Positions 53,989 to 63,019 of a stretch of DNA of 64,000 nt are shown here, piece after piece. This DNA is from Actinacidiphila guanduensis (lineage in GTDB: Bacteria; Actinomycetota; Actinomycetes; Streptomycetales; Streptomycetaceae), in contig NZ_FNIE01000011.1 in NCBI RefSeq assembly GCF_900103985.1, forward strand, positions 1 to 64,000, written 5' to 3'. Every line of letters begins with the position of its first letter. Position 1 is the stretch's first letter. A program made the position numbers and the translations under genes. The notes beneath the pieces were generated by a model. That model had not been told where the DNA came from, searched no databases, and was given only the letters and a program-made list of their open reading frames with translations.

Positions 53989-56900
53989 TCAACCCTTCTC
54001 GGTCACTCCCGCCGCGTCGAACGTCGCCACCTCGTGCATCGCCCGCGCAGCGCTCTGCACCAGAGGGAGCGCGAGCAACGCACCCGTGCCCTCGCCCAGG
54101 CGCAGGTCGAGGTCGACCAGGGGGCGCAGGCCCAGCGTGGTGAGGGCCGCGACATGGCCCGGCTCCGCGCTGCGGTGGCCCGCGATGCACGCGGCCAGCA
54201 CCTCGGGGGCGATCGCCCGGGCGATCAGCGCCGCCGCGCCCGCGCTCACACCGTCGAGGACGACCGGCGTGCGCAGGGCCGCCGCGCCGAGCAGCAGCCC
54301 GACCATCGCCGCGTGTTCGAGGCCGCCGATCGCGGTGAGGACGGCGATCGGGTCGCTCGGGTCCGGCCGGTGCAGGTCGAGCGCGCGCCGGACGACCTCG
54401 ACCTTGCGCGCGTGCATCTCGTCGTTGATGCCCGTGCCGCGGCCGGTGACCTCCGCGGGGTCCGCGCCCGTGTAGACGGCGACGATCGCCGCGGACGCGG
54501 TGGTGTTGGCGATGCCCATCTCACCGGTGAGCAGCGCCTTGTTGCCCGCCGCGATCAGGTCCCGCGCGGTCTCGATGCCGACCTCGATCGCGCGCAGCGC
54601 CTCCTCGCGGGTCATCGCCGGGCCCGCGGTGAAGTCCGCGGTGCCGGGCCGCACCTTGCGCGGCAGCAGCCCCGGGGTCGCGGGCAGTTCGGACGCCACA
54701 CCGACGTCGACCACGCACACCTCGGCGCCCACCTGGTTGGCGAACGCGTTGCACACCGCCCCGCCGCCCAGGATGTTCGCCACCATCTGGGCGGTGACCT
54801 CCTGCGGCCAGGCGGTCACCCCCTGGGCGTGCACCCCGTGGTCCCCGGCGAACACGGCGACGGCCGCGGGCTCCGGGATCGGCGGCGGGCACTGCCGGGA
54901 AAGCCCGCTGAGCTGGGCGGAGATGATCTCCAGCATGCCGAGGGCGCCCGCGGGCTTCGTCATCCGCTTCTGCCGTTCCCATGCCTCGCCGAGCGCCTTG
55001 GCGTCCAGCGGGCGGATGCCACGCAGGGTCTCCTCCAGCAGGTCGTGCGGCTCCTCGCCGGGCAGCGCCCGGTTGCCGTACTCCTCCTCGTGGACCACCC
55101 AGGACAGCGGCCGCCGCTGCGACCAGCCCGCCTGCATCAGCTCGGGCTCCTCGGGGAACTCGTCCACGTACCCGACGCACAGGTACGCCACGACCTCCAA
55201 GTGCTCGGGCAGGCCGAGTTCGGCGACCATCTGACGCTCGTCGAAGAAGCTCACCCAGCCGACACCGAGCCCTTCGGCGCGGGCGGCCAGCCACAGGTTC
55301 TCGACCGCGAGCGCGGAGGAGTACGGGGCCATCTGCGGCTGGGTGTGGCGGCCGAGGGTGTGCCGGCCGCCGCGGGTGGGGTCGGCGGTGACGACGATGT
55401 TGACGGGCGTGTCGAGGATCGCCTCGATCTTCAGCTCGCGGAACTGCCGGGCCCGCGCCTTGGGCAGCGACTTGGCGTAGGCGTCGCGCTGCTGCATCGC
55501 CAGCTCGTGCATCTTCTCGCGGGTCTTCTCCGAGCGGATCACGACGAAGTCCCACGGCTGCGAGTGGCCGACGCTGGGCGCGGTGTGCGCGGCCTCCAGC
55601 ACCCGCAGCAGTACGTCGTGCGGGATCGGGTCGGGCCGGAACCCGTTGCGCACGTCCCGCCGTTCGCGGATCACCCGGTGCACGGCGTCGCGCACGGACG
55701 ACTCGTACGGCTCGGCGGCCGCCTGCTGCCCGTCCCCGGCCTCCTGACCGGGAGTTGCCGGGACGGCGGCGGCAGCGGCAACGGCCTCCGGTACGGCCGC
55801 GGGCTCGGCCGCCGGCTGCGGCTCCGCAACCGCGACAGGCTCCGCTGCGGCGACGGACTCGGGTACGGCGACGGGCTCCGCTACGGCATCAGGCTCGGGT
55901 ACGGCCTCGGCCTCCGGCTGCTCCACGGTCTGCGGTTCCACGGCCGCGGCTGCCGGCTGCGGTACGGCCGCGGGCGCGGGCTCCGCCTGCGGCTCGGCTG
56001 CCGGTTGGGGCTCGGCCGCGGTCACGGGCTCGGGTCGAGCCGCGGGCTCCACGGGAGCCGGAGCCTGCGCCTCGGGTGTCACAGGGGCAGGGGCAGTCGC
56101 GGGCGCCTGTTCAGCAGCCTCAGCGGCAGGGCTCACCTCCTGCTCGGGCGCGGGCTGCTCCTCGACAGCCGGAGCCGCCCTCCGCCGTCCGCGACGGGCC
56201 TTGGCCGGAGGCGCGGGCGTCTCGGCTGCCGGCGCCCCGGACGCGGGTGCCGCGTGCGCACCACCCGCCGCAGCCGGTTGGGCCGGAGCCTCTTGCGTAG
56301 CAGCGGGGGCATCGCCCGCAGCCGGGGTTTCGGGCCCCGCCTGCGCCGCGACCGCGCCCTCCGCGGAAGCCTCGGCCGCCACCGGCGGCTGCGCCGGCCC
56401 CTCCGCCGCAGGTGCGGCAGGATCCGCGGAAGCCGGAGCCGCCGCAGCAACGGGCACCGCGGCAGCGTCCGTGGTCACCGCGTCGGCGGAAGCGCTCGGC
56501 GCAGCAGCAGCCTCAGGTGCCGCCTGCGGCTGACCCTCCACCGCATCGGCCACCGCCCCACTTTGAGCCGCAGCCGGCACGGCCCCCTCCCCCGCCTGCT
56601 CCGGCACCCGCGCGGCAGCACCCTCGTCCGCCGCCTCGCCTCGGCCCGCAGGAGCGGCGGGCGCGGGCTGCGGCGCGACCGCGCCAGCCGCGCCCACGGC
56701 GAAGCCGGCACCGACCGACCCGGCCGGACCGCCCTGCGCGGGAACGGTCGCCACGGGTGCACCCTCGGCGACAGGTTCGGCGACGGGCGGAGTGGCAGCG
56801 GCCGGCTGCCCGCTCACAACAGGCGCCTCGGGCGCGGCAGAAGCAGGAGCCGGTGCCGTAGCGGAAGGCGCGGCAGCGGCAGCAGCACCCGCAGCCTGCG

Positions 56901-58332
56901 GCTCGGCCGGCACGGCGGCGGCATCCCCGGCAGCGGGAGCCTGCGGCTCGGCCGGCACGGCGGCCGCGTCTGCGGCGGCAGGAGCCTGCGGCTCCGCGGG
57001 CGCCTCGGGCGCGACCTCGGCAGCCGGTTCCGGTGCGGCCTGCGCGGGCGCCTCGGGCGCGGTCTGCGCGGCGGGAGCCGGCGCGGCCTGCGGCGGGACC
57101 TGGTGCGGGGCGGCCGGATCGACCGGTGCGGCGGGGAAGTTCTGCCCGGGTGCTCCGGCGGCAGGGGTCTGCGGGCCCTGCGGCACGGGAGCCGCCGGCT
57201 CGGCGGGCCGCGGGACGCTGTCGGCGCGCGGGATCAGCGACTGCTGCGAGGCACCGCCGCCCGCCGCCGGCCAGGCGCTGCCGGGGGTGGCGACCGCGGC
57301 GGCACCGGGCTCGCCCGTCTGCTGGGCGGGGATGGCGCCGGTGTCGTCGCGCGGCACGTCCAGGTACTCGGGCCCCGAAGTGGGCGGGCCGGAGGGGTTC
57401 ATGGCGGGGCCGCGGTCGGCGAGGGAGCGCACGGAGACACCGCCGCTCGGGGTGTCGTGCACGGGCGGACCCATGTGCAGGGGACGCCGGGGCACGGGCG
57501 GCGGCGTGGGCTGCTCGACAGGGGCGGCGGGAGTGGCGGGGGCAGCAGGCGCGGCGGCCTGGGCGGGCTGGGCCTCCCCCGGCCCGGCGCCCGGGACGGG
57601 CGCCTGCCCCGCTTCGGAAGCCGCGGGCGCGGCTCCCGCGAAGGGCTCGCCACCGGGCGCACCGGCGGCCGGCCCCTGGGCAGCAGCGTGCCCCGGAGCG
57701 CCGGCCGCGGTGAAACCGCCCTGCGCGAGCGGCTGCTGGCCGGCATCCGGCGTCCCGTACCCGGTGTCCTGCACGGGAGCGCCCTGGGAAGCCGCGGGGG
57801 CAGCGGGCTGCTGGAAGCCCGGGGGGACGCCCTGCTGCCCGGGGTGCGCGCCCTGGACCGGCGGCTCGGGCTGCGCCTGCGGGTGCTGGGCGACGAACAC
57901 GGCGGCGCCGTGCCCCAGTACGGGCGGCATCGTCGTCTCCAGCGGCACCTCGACCGGCACCTCCACGGAGATCGGCCGCGGTTCTGCGTGCAGGGCGCCG
58001 GGCGGCACGGGTGCGACCTGGCCGGGCAGGGGGGCGTGAGCCGTGGCGGGAGCCGGCGGCGCCTGCGGGGGCACGGGCTGCGGGTCGCTCCAGGAGCCCT
58101 GGGCGCCGGGCATCAGCAGGACGTCGTCCTCGTCGTCGTCCAGGTCGGCGCCGGGCGGTTCGGGCTGGTCGAGGTAGGCGTATCCGGCGTCCGGCCCGGT
58201 GCTCCAATCCGGCTGCGGCGCCGCGCCGTTGCCGGGGAAGGCGGTGTGCGGCGGGAGGAGGGCCTCGCCGCCCGCTTCCGCGCCCGCGTTCTCCGGTAGC
58301 CCCTCGCCGGGGATCTGACCGGTGTCCGTCAT
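53989..58332 (-). CDS. cobT: BluB-CobT fusion with very long low-complexity N-terminus
   Basis: 1447 residues. Residues 1-870 are Ala/Pro/Glu/Val-rich low complexity, with short acidic patches at the beginning (DLDDDEDDVLLMPGAQ). Residues about 873-1095 match BluB (5,6-dimethylbenzimidazole synthase, flavin-destructase): VRDAVHRVIRERRDVRNGFRPDPIP, AHTAPSVGHSQPWDFVVI, VSFFDERQMVAELGLPEHLEVVAYLCVGYVDEFPEEP. Residues about 1115-1447 match CobT: VAVFAGDHGVHAQGVTAWPQEVTAQMVANIL, GEMGIANTTASAA and the C-terminal Glu in LDLRLGEGTGALLALPLVQSA. It therefore makes and then activates the lower ligand of B12. ATG 58332 follows GAGGGG; shorter starts exist only within the head. Confidence 0.9.
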   Translation of the reverse strand: MTDTGQIPGEGLPENAGAEAGGEALLPPHTAFPGNGAAPQPDWSTGPDAGYAYLDQPEPPGADLDDDEDDVLLMPGAQGSWSDPQPVPPQAPPAPATAHAPLPGQVAPVPPGALHAEPRPISVEVPVEVPLETTMPPVLGHGAAVFVAQHPQAQPEPPVQGAHPGQQGVPPGFQQPAAPAASQGAPVQDTGYGTPDAGQQPLAQGGFTAAGAPGHAAAQGPAAGAPGGEPFAGAAPAASEAGQAPVPGAGPGEAQPAQAAAPAAPATPAAPVEQPTPPPVPRRPLHMGPPVHDTPSGGVSVRSLADRGPAMNPSGPPTSGPEYLDVPRDDTGAIPAQQTGEPGAAAVATPGSAWPAAGGGASQQSLIPRADSVPRPAEPAAPVPQGPQTPAAGAPGQNFPAAPVDPAAPHQVPPQAAPAPAAQTAPEAPAQAAPEPAAEVAPEAPAEPQAPAAADAAAVPAEPQAPAAGDAAAVPAEPQAAGAAAAAAPSATAPAPASAAPEAPVVSGQPAAATPPVAEPVAEGAPVATVPAQGGPAGSVGAGFAVGAAGAVAPQPAPAAPAGRGEAADEGAAARVPEQAGEGAVPAAAQSGAVADAVEGQPQAAPEAAAAPSASADAVTTDAAAVPVAAAAPASADPAAPAAEGPAQPPVAAEASAEGAVAAQAGPETPAAGDAPAATQEAPAQPAAAGGAHAAPASGAPAAETPAPPAKARRGRRRAAPAVEEQPAPEQEVSPAAEAAEQAPATAPAPVTPEAQAPAPVEPAARPEPVTAAEPQPAAEPQAEPAPAAVPQPAAAAVEPQTVEQPEAEAVPEPDAVAEPVAVPESVAAAEPVAVAEPQPAAEPAAVPEAVAAAAAVPATPGQEAGDGQQAAAEPYESSVRDAVHRVIRERRDVRNGFRPDPIPHDVLLRVLEAAHTAPSVGHSQPWDFVVIRSEKTREKMHELAMQQRDAYAKSLPKARARQFRELKIEAILDTPVNIVVTADPTRGGRHTLGRHTQPQMAPYSSALAVENLWLAARAEGLGVGWVSFFDERQMVAELGLPEHLEVVAYLCVGYVDEFPEEPELMQAGWSQRRPLSWVVHEEEYGNRALPGEEPHDLLEETLRGIRPLDAKALGEAWERQKRMTKPAGALGMLEIISAQLSGLSRQCPPPIPEPAAVAVFAGDHGVHAQGVTAWPQEVTAQMVANILGGGAVCNAFANQVGAEVCVVDVGVASELPATPGLLPRKVRPGTADFTAGPAMTREEALRAIEVGIETARDLIAAGNKALLTGEMGIANTTASAAIVAVYTGADPAEVTGRGTGINDEMHARKVEVVRRALDLHRPDPSDPIAVLTAIGGLEHAAMVGLLLGAAALRTPVVLDGVSAGAAALIARAIAPEVLAACIAGHRSAEPGHVAALTTLGLRPLVDLDLRLGEGTGALLALPLVQSAARAMHEVATFDAAGVTEKG

Positions 58333-58680
58333 GCGTGCCCCTCGCCCATCGGTGTCGCTCCTTCCAGCCGCCGTGCCGTGTCGGAACCACCCCCCGCGGT
58401 GACCAACGAGCGGGCCGGGGATGCGGCACGTCGGCCTCGTGGAGCCCGCACATCCCGACGCTCCGTCAACCGGTGACGACGGCACAACGATCGGTCAGCC
58501 TACCCCCGGTCGCGGCCCCTGCCCGCCCTCGGTCCGCACGTCGGGACGTATCTCACAGTGCCCTCCCCCTGCCCCTGTCCACCAGCGGAAACGGCCCGCG
58601 CGTGGGAGTGCCCGGGGTGGTGCGGGGGTGGCGTGAGTGACGCTTTCGGTCGCCTTGGAACAGTGGGTATTCAGAGCCGG
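58333..58680. other. Gap between cobL and bluB-cobT
   Basis: 348 bases. Minus-strand TAGGCT at 58497-58502 is a possible -10 for bluB-cobT without a good -35. I looked for a cobalamin riboswitch B12 box on the minus strand and did not find one. Nothing else is supported. Confidence 0.45.
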
Positions 58681-59907
58681 TCAGCGACGGGTGGCGCAGA
58701 GCACGAAGTTCACCGACCGCTCCCGCTCGGCCCATTCGGCGTCCAGTTCGACCGACTGCACCAACGAGCGGTCGACGTCGTAACCACCCTCCTCCAGCGC
58801 CCGGGTGAGGGCCTCGGCCTCGTCGCGGATGGCGGCCGCGGCGAGGATGCGCTCGGGGCGGCGGGCGGCGGCCGCGGCGGCGACCTCAGGGTCGGCCGGG
58901 CCGATCCGGACCACGTCGGGTTCCGGCAGGTCCTCCAGGACGGCGGGCGCGGTGCCGTGCACCACCTGGATCTGGACGCCGACCCGGCGGGCGGTCGCGC
59001 GCACCCAGTCGCAGGCGTCGGCGTCGCTGTCCACGGCGATGACGGCCGCGCCGAAGCGGGCCGCCTCCACCGCGAGCGAGCCGTCGGCGGCGCCGATGTC
59101 CCACACCAGGTCGCCGCTGCGCGGGCCGAGCCGGGCCAGTTGCAGCGCCCGCACCTGGGCGGGCAGGTGGCCGCCGTACTCCGCGGCGGGCAGCGCCCAG
59201 CCGCGGACCGGGCCGGGGAAGCCGGGGTCGCGTCCGGCGATCCAGCCGCCGCGCGACTGGGTGGCGGGGGCACCGGGCCCGGCCACGCCGGGCGAGCCGG
59301 AGGTGATGCCGCCGACCACGAGGACGACGTTGGGGTCGCGCCATATGTGGTCGGCGACCTTGTCCGAGGTGAGCACGGTGACCTGCTCCTGCTCGGTGCC
59401 CAGCGCCTCGCAGATGACGAAGGTGCGGTGCACTCCGGTGAGCAGCAGGGCGAGTTCGGCCGGCCCGGCGCCGGGCGCGGTCAGCACGGCGACCTTCGGG
59501 TAGGCGCGGCAGACGTTGACCGCGCGGCGCAGGGTGCGGCTGGTGGCGAGCACCACGCGGGCGTCGTCCCAGGGCATGCCGGCCCGGGCGAAGGCGCGGG
59601 CGACGACGGAGACGGCGGGGACGACCTCGACCTCCAGGCCGAGTTCGGGGGCGCGCAGGGCGCGCACCACGCCGAAGAAGCCGGGGTCGCCGTCGGCGAG
59701 GACGACGGCGGTGCCGCGGTGGGCGGCGATCCGCCGGGCGGCGATGTCGATGCTGCCGAGGACGATCCGCTCGGCGGTGGCGGGCACTTCGGGCAGCGCC
59801 AGGTGGTGTCTCGTCCCGGCCACGAGGGTGGCGGCGCCGAGTGCGGCCCGTGCTGCTCCGGACGGGGGTGAGCCGTCCCATCCGATCACGGTGACCCGGT
59901 CGGCCAT
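58681..59907 (-). CDS. cobL: Precorrin-6Y C5,15-methyltransferase (CbiE-CbiT fusion, CobL)
   Basis: 408 residues. N-terminal tetrapyrrole methylase half (CbiE, 1-200): VTVIGWDGSPPSGAARAALGAATLVAGTRHH, VLADGDPGFFGVVRAL, and C-terminal CbiT half (about 205-408) with a Rossmann SAM site DIGAADGSLAVEAARFG and VVRIGPADPEV. Performs two methylations and a decarboxylation in cobalamin corrin-ring synthesis. The usual GxGS of CbiT is GAADGS here. ATG 59907 (MADRVTVIGWDG) has GGAGG upstream. Neighbours cysG and bluB-cobT support the B12 role. Confidence 0.93.
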   Translation of the reverse strand: MADRVTVIGWDGSPPSGAARAALGAATLVAGTRHHLALPEVPATAERIVLGSIDIAARRIAAHRGTAVVLADGDPGFFGVVRALRAPELGLEVEVVPAVSVVARAFARAGMPWDDARVVLATSRTLRRAVNVCRAYPKVAVLTAPGAGPAELALLLTGVHRTFVICEALGTEQEQVTVLTSDKVADHIWRDPNVVLVVGGITSGSPGVAGPGAPATQSRGGWIAGRDPGFPGPVRGWALPAAEYGGHLPAQVRALQLARLGPRSGDLVWDIGAADGSLAVEAARFGAAVIAVDSDADACDWVRATARRVGVQIQVVHGTAPAVLEDLPEPDVVRIGPADPEVAAAAAARRPERILAAAAIRDEAEALTRALEEGGYDVDRSLVQSVELDAEWAERERSVNFVLCATRR

Positions 59908-60027
59908 CGTCGTCTGCCTCCAAGGCGTGTGAGCGTCCCGGGGAAGAACCCTAACCCGGTCCGGGCGGGGCGGCGGGCCCCGGTGGGAAGCCGGGCCGGT
60001 GCCTGTCGGGTGCCCGTCGGGTGCCGG

Positions 60028-60696
60028 TCAGCGCCAGTCGGCGAAGGCGGTGTAGTCGTCGGCGTAGCTGCGCTCGCTGCCGGCGCCCGCGGTGCCGCCG
60101 CCCTCCTCCAGGTCCTCCGGGAGCAGGCTCCACACCAGCAGGTCGGTGCGGGTCTCGGTCCACGGCGCCGCGGGGTCGGCGCCTTCGGGGCGGGTACGGA
60201 CGATACCCGCGCCGCGCAGCACGCCCTCGCTGACGCAACCGATCTTCTGGGCCACCTGCTGGGAGGCGGTGTTGTCGGCGGCGGTGCGCAACTCCACCCG
60301 CTCGAAGCCCTGTTCGCGGAAGAGCCAGCGGCACAGGGCGAGGGTCGACTCGCAGGCGTAGCCCTCGCCGCGGGCCCAGGCGGCGGTCAGGTAGCCGGCC
60401 TCGGTGCCGCGGATGCGCCAGTCGGTGTGCTGGAGGGTGACGGTGCCGACCAGCCGCTGGGTGAGCATCTCGGTGACGGCGAGCACCAGTCCGCGGCCGT
60501 GGGCGCGTTCGGCCGGGGCGTAGCGGTGGACGAAGTCGGCCGCGTCGGCGGCGGTGTAGGGGTACGGCACGCCCGTCCACGCGGTGACCAGCTCGTCGTT
60601 CATCATCTCCACGAGCTCGGGGATGTCCTCCGCCTCGTACGGGCGCAGCACCAGCCGCTCCGTACTGAGGGAGATGTCCGGGAAGGTGGCGGTCAT
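60028..60696 (-). CDS. GNAT family N-acetyltransferase (RimJ/RimL-like)
   Basis: 222 residues. RimJ-type GNAT: LSTERLVLRPYEAEDIPELVEMMNDELV, then LVGTVTLQHTDWRIRGTEAGYLTAAWARGEGYACESTLALCRWLFREQGFERVELRTAADNTASQQVAQKIGCVSEG. The acetyl-CoA motif ARGEGYACES differs from the usual Q/RxxGxG/A. The C-terminal 30 residues are Gly/Glu/Ala rich. ATG 60696 begins MTATFPDISL. Protein or small-molecule substrate unknown. Divergent from the methyltransferase gene. Confidence 0.88.
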   Translation of the reverse strand: MTATFPDISLSTERLVLRPYEAEDIPELVEMMNDELVTAWTGVPYPYTAADAADFVHRYAPAERAHGRGLVLAVTEMLTQRLVGTVTLQHTDWRIRGTEAGYLTAAWARGEGYACESTLALCRWLFREQGFERVELRTAADNTASQQVAQKIGCVSEGVLRGAGIVRTRPEGADPAAPWTETRTDLLVWSLLPEDLEEGGGTAGAGSERSYADDYTAFADWR

Positions 60697-60856
60697 TCGT
60701 GCTCCGTAACCAGGGCATGGGTGGGCGCGGGTGGATGGACCAGCATGCAGCATCGGGCCGCGGGGCCCCGTGGCAGGGGGTGGCAGAGCGGTGGCGGGCG
60801 GTGTGCGCCAGGGCCCTGCCGGGGCCGGCTCGGGGCGGGTGCGGGGCGGGTCTCAC

Positions 60857-60914
60857 TACGGGTCGCGGTACGGGGTCGGTACGGTTCGCGATACAGGTCG
60901 CGGTACGGTCTCAG
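60857..60914. repeat. Five tandem ~12-bp repeats (TACGGGTCGCGG-like) in a divergent promoter region
   Basis: TACGGGTCGCGG (60857), TACGGGGTCGG (60869), TACGGTTCGCGA (60880), TACAGGTCGCGG (60892), TACGGTCTCAG (60904): units of 12, 11, 12, 12 and 11 bases. They lie midway in the 324-base gap 60697-61020, between divergent GNAT and methyltransferase genes. The rest of the gap has a GTGGCGGGCGG-type GC-rich stretch and a -10-like TACCGT near 61006-61011. Confidence 0.65.
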
Positions 60915-61020
60915 TGGCGAACTCCCTTCCAGGGTAGGCGGAATCGGGCGTCCTGCCGTTCGGCTGCGGTATCCGCGGACGTCATCTGCTCCTGATCCGA
61001 TCCTGCTACCGTCTGCCCGC

Positions 61021-61851
61021 GTGAGTGTGCACCACGCAGCAGGACTCGGTTACCAACGGGCCGCGGGGGCCTACGAGCGCTCCCGGCCGTCCTATCCGCT
61101 GGCCGCGCTGGCCGACCTCGCGGACGCGCTGCCGCTCCAGGCGGGCCGCACCGTGGTGGACCTGGGGGCGGGGACGGGCAAGTTCACCCGCCTGCTGGCG
61201 CTGACCGGTGCCGAGGTGCTGGCGGTGGAGCCGGTGACGGCGATGCGCGAGCGGTTGGCCGAACTGCTGCCGCAGGTGGCGGTGTCGGCGGGGACGGCGG
61301 AGGACAGCGGGCTGCCGGACCGGTGCGCGGACGCGGTGGTGGCGGCGCAGGCGTGGCACTGGTTCGACCCGGACGCGGCGCTCGCCGAGGTGGAGCGGCT
61401 GCTGCGGCCGGGCGGTGCGCTGGTGCTGGTGTGGAACACCTATGACACGTCGGTGCCGTGGGTGCGCGACTACCAGGACATCTATTTCCGGCTGGCGCCG
61501 CGGGACCTGCCGAGCCCGCCGCTGCCGGCCCGCCCCGGCGGGGGGAGCCCGGCGGACGAGTCGCACGGCCCGCAGGGCGCCGCCGACCGGTGGCGGAAGG
61601 TCTTCGCGGGCCGCCCGGGGTGGGGTGCGATCAGCGAGCGGCACTGGCCCAACCCGCACTCGACGACGGTGGCCGACGTGGTGGAGCGCATGATGTCCTC
61701 CAGCCACATCGCCGTGCTGGACCCGCAGGCCCAGGCGCGGGTCCGCGGGGAGGTGGCCGCGGTGCTCGGGGCGCATGACGCGACCCGGGGCAGCGGCGCG
61801 ATCGAGATGCCGTACACCACGGACGTGTACTGGGTGCGCTACGGCGGCTGA
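61021..61851 (+). CDS. Class I SAM-dependent methyltransferase
   Basis: 276 residues. Motif I VVDLGAGTGKFTRLLALTGAEVLAVEP (about 41-67), then AEDSGLPDRCADAVVAAQAWHWFDPDAALAEVERLLRPGGALVLVWNTYD, the UbiE/Methyltransf_11 pattern. A Pro/Ser/Gly loop at 165-185 and a C-terminal substrate region (SSSHIAVLDPQAQARVRGEVAAVLG). The GTG at 61021 is preceded by TACCGT nine bases upstream, consistent with a leaderless or nearly leaderless mRNA. Substrate unknown; a repeat array lies upstream. Confidence 0.88.
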   Translation: MSVHHAAGLGYQRAAGAYERSRPSYPLAALADLADALPLQAGRTVVDLGAGTGKFTRLLALTGAEVLAVEPVTAMRERLAELLPQVAVSAGTAEDSGLPDRCADAVVAAQAWHWFDPDAALAEVERLLRPGGALVLVWNTYDTSVPWVRDYQDIYFRLAPRDLPSPPLPARPGGGSPADESHGPQGAADRWRKVFAGRPGWGAISERHWPNPHSTTVADVVERMMSSSHIAVLDPQAQARVRGEVAAVLGAHDATRGSGAIEMPYTTDVYWVRYGG

Positions 61852-61984
61852 GCCGGCCCGCCGCCGGTCCGTACCAAGCCCACGGCGAGCAGCCGGGGAG
61901 CCGGCGGGGAGCGCCCGCAAGAGCGTCGCCGGGGCGCCGCCCGGAGCGCGCGGGGGCGGGGGAAGCGGGGGTGCGCGCGCGTAA

Positions 61985-61990
61985 TACAGT
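61985..61990 (+). promoter_or_regulatory. Putative -10 for a leaderless transcript
   Basis: TACAGT (within GTAATACAGTCG) ends six bases before ATG 61997, a spacing typical for leaderless transcription in actinomycetes. Confidence 0.5.
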
Positions 61991-61996
61991 CGTCGC

Positions 61997-62365
61997 ATGC
62001 TGGACTGGGCCGTCATCTCCGTCACCGTGCTCGCGCTGCTGCTGGCGGCGTGGTGCGGCTGGGCCGCGTACCGGGACTCGCCGACCAAGGACAAGCACTT
62101 CGTCGGCATGGCCGTGGTGACACTGGCGGTGCTCGTGCAGTTCGTGGTGGCGGTGGCGCAGCTGATCCGCGGCGACCGCCCCGACGGCGGGATGGCGGTC
62201 TTCCTGGCCTATCTGGTCGGGGCGCTGTGCACGATCCCGGCCGCGGCGGCGATGTCGCTGGTGGAGCGGACCCGGTGGGGCTCGGCGATCGTGGCGGCCG
62301 GCGGCGTCATCCTGGCGGTACTGGAGCTGCGGCTGCACGAGGTCTGGGGGGCCGGCCATGGCTGA
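61997..62365 (+). CDS. Small integral membrane protein (122 residues)
   Basis: Four hydrophobic segments: about 5-23 (AVISVTVLALLLAAWCGWA), 38-58 (AVVTLAVLVQFVVAVAQLI), 67-85 (VFLAYLVGALCTIPAAAAM) and 93-110. No soluble domain and no motif known to me. The start is ATG 61997 and the stop overlaps the next gene by eight bases (62358-62365), so the two small membrane proteins are co-translated and may form a complex. Function unknown. Confidence 0.82.
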   Translation: MLDWAVISVTVLALLLAAWCGWAAYRDSPTKDKHFVGMAVVTLAVLVQFVVAVAQLIRGDRPDGGMAVFLAYLVGALCTIPAAAAMSLVERTRWGSAIVAAGGVILAVLELRLHEVWGAGHG

Positions 62366-62954
62366 GGAGTCCGCGCGGTCCCCGCATCCGCAGCCGCGAC
62401 CCCCGCACCCGGCGGAACCGCACGCCCCAGGCGAGACGACGAAAGGCACGGACCCCCACGTGAGCGCAGCGCAGAAGGCACCGGACGCCCCGCCGGCCCC
62501 CGCGGACGGTACGGCGCCGCAGGCGGAGGCCGGCCGGATCGGCACCGGGCCCGGGCGGCTGCTGCTGTCGCTGTACGGGGTGTTCACGGTGGCCGCGCTG
62601 TCCCGGTCGATCGTGCAGCTGAGCACGAAGTTCCACGAGGCGCCGCTGGCCTACGTGCTGTCGGGGGTGGCCGGCGTGGTCTACGCGGTGATCACCTTCG
62701 CACTGTGGCGGGGCGGCGAGGCGGCCCGCAAGGTGGCGCTGGTGTCCTGCTCGGCGGAGCTGGTCGGCGTGGTGACGGTGGGCATCCTCACCATCGTGGA
62801 CAGCTCGGCCTTCCCGGACCAGACGGTGTGGTCGGACTTCGGCATCGGCTATGTCTTCCTGCCGGTGCTGCTGCCCGTGTCCGGCCTGCTGTGGCTGCGC
62901 CGCTCCGCCCGGTCCGGGCGGGAGGCGCTGCCGCAGCAGGCCGGCGGGGAGTGA
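62358..62954 (+). CDS. Small integral membrane protein with Pro/Ala-rich head (198 residues)
   Basis: Residues 1-60 are Pro/His/Ala/Thr-rich and cytoplasmic, followed by about four hydrophobic segments (LLLSLYGVFTVAALSRSIVQL, LAYVLSGVAGVVYAVITFALW, ALVSCSAELVGVVTVGILTIV, IGYVFLPVLLPVSGLLWL). ATG 62358 has GGGGGG six bases before and overlaps the previous gene by eight bases. No known domain. Paired with the 61997 gene. Confidence 0.82.
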   Translation: MAEESARSPHPQPRPPHPAEPHAPGETTKGTDPHVSAAQKAPDAPPAPADGTAPQAEAGRIGTGPGRLLLSLYGVFTVAALSRSIVQLSTKFHEAPLAYVLSGVAGVVYAVITFALWRGGEAARKVALVSCSAELVGVVTVGILTIVDSSAFPDQTVWSDFGIGYVFLPVLLPVSGLLWLRRSARSGREALPQQAGGE

Positions 62955-63019
62955 ACCGCGGTACCGGGGTTCGCGGGTACGCCGATGTACGCCGCGGTGC
63001 GTCGCGGTGCGTCGGGCCG

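Noticed and set aside
53752..58299. 1515-codon open frame on the plus strand opposite bluB-cobT
   Set aside because: It is a shadow of the GC-rich minus-strand gene; its translation is Arg/Gly/Leu-rich without domains, whereas the minus frame has BluB and CobT motifs.
58333..58680. Cobalamin riboswitch upstream of bluB-cobT
   Set aside because: Looked for the B12 box and paired arms on the minus strand; no convincing match. The same is true for 59908-60027 upstream of cobL.
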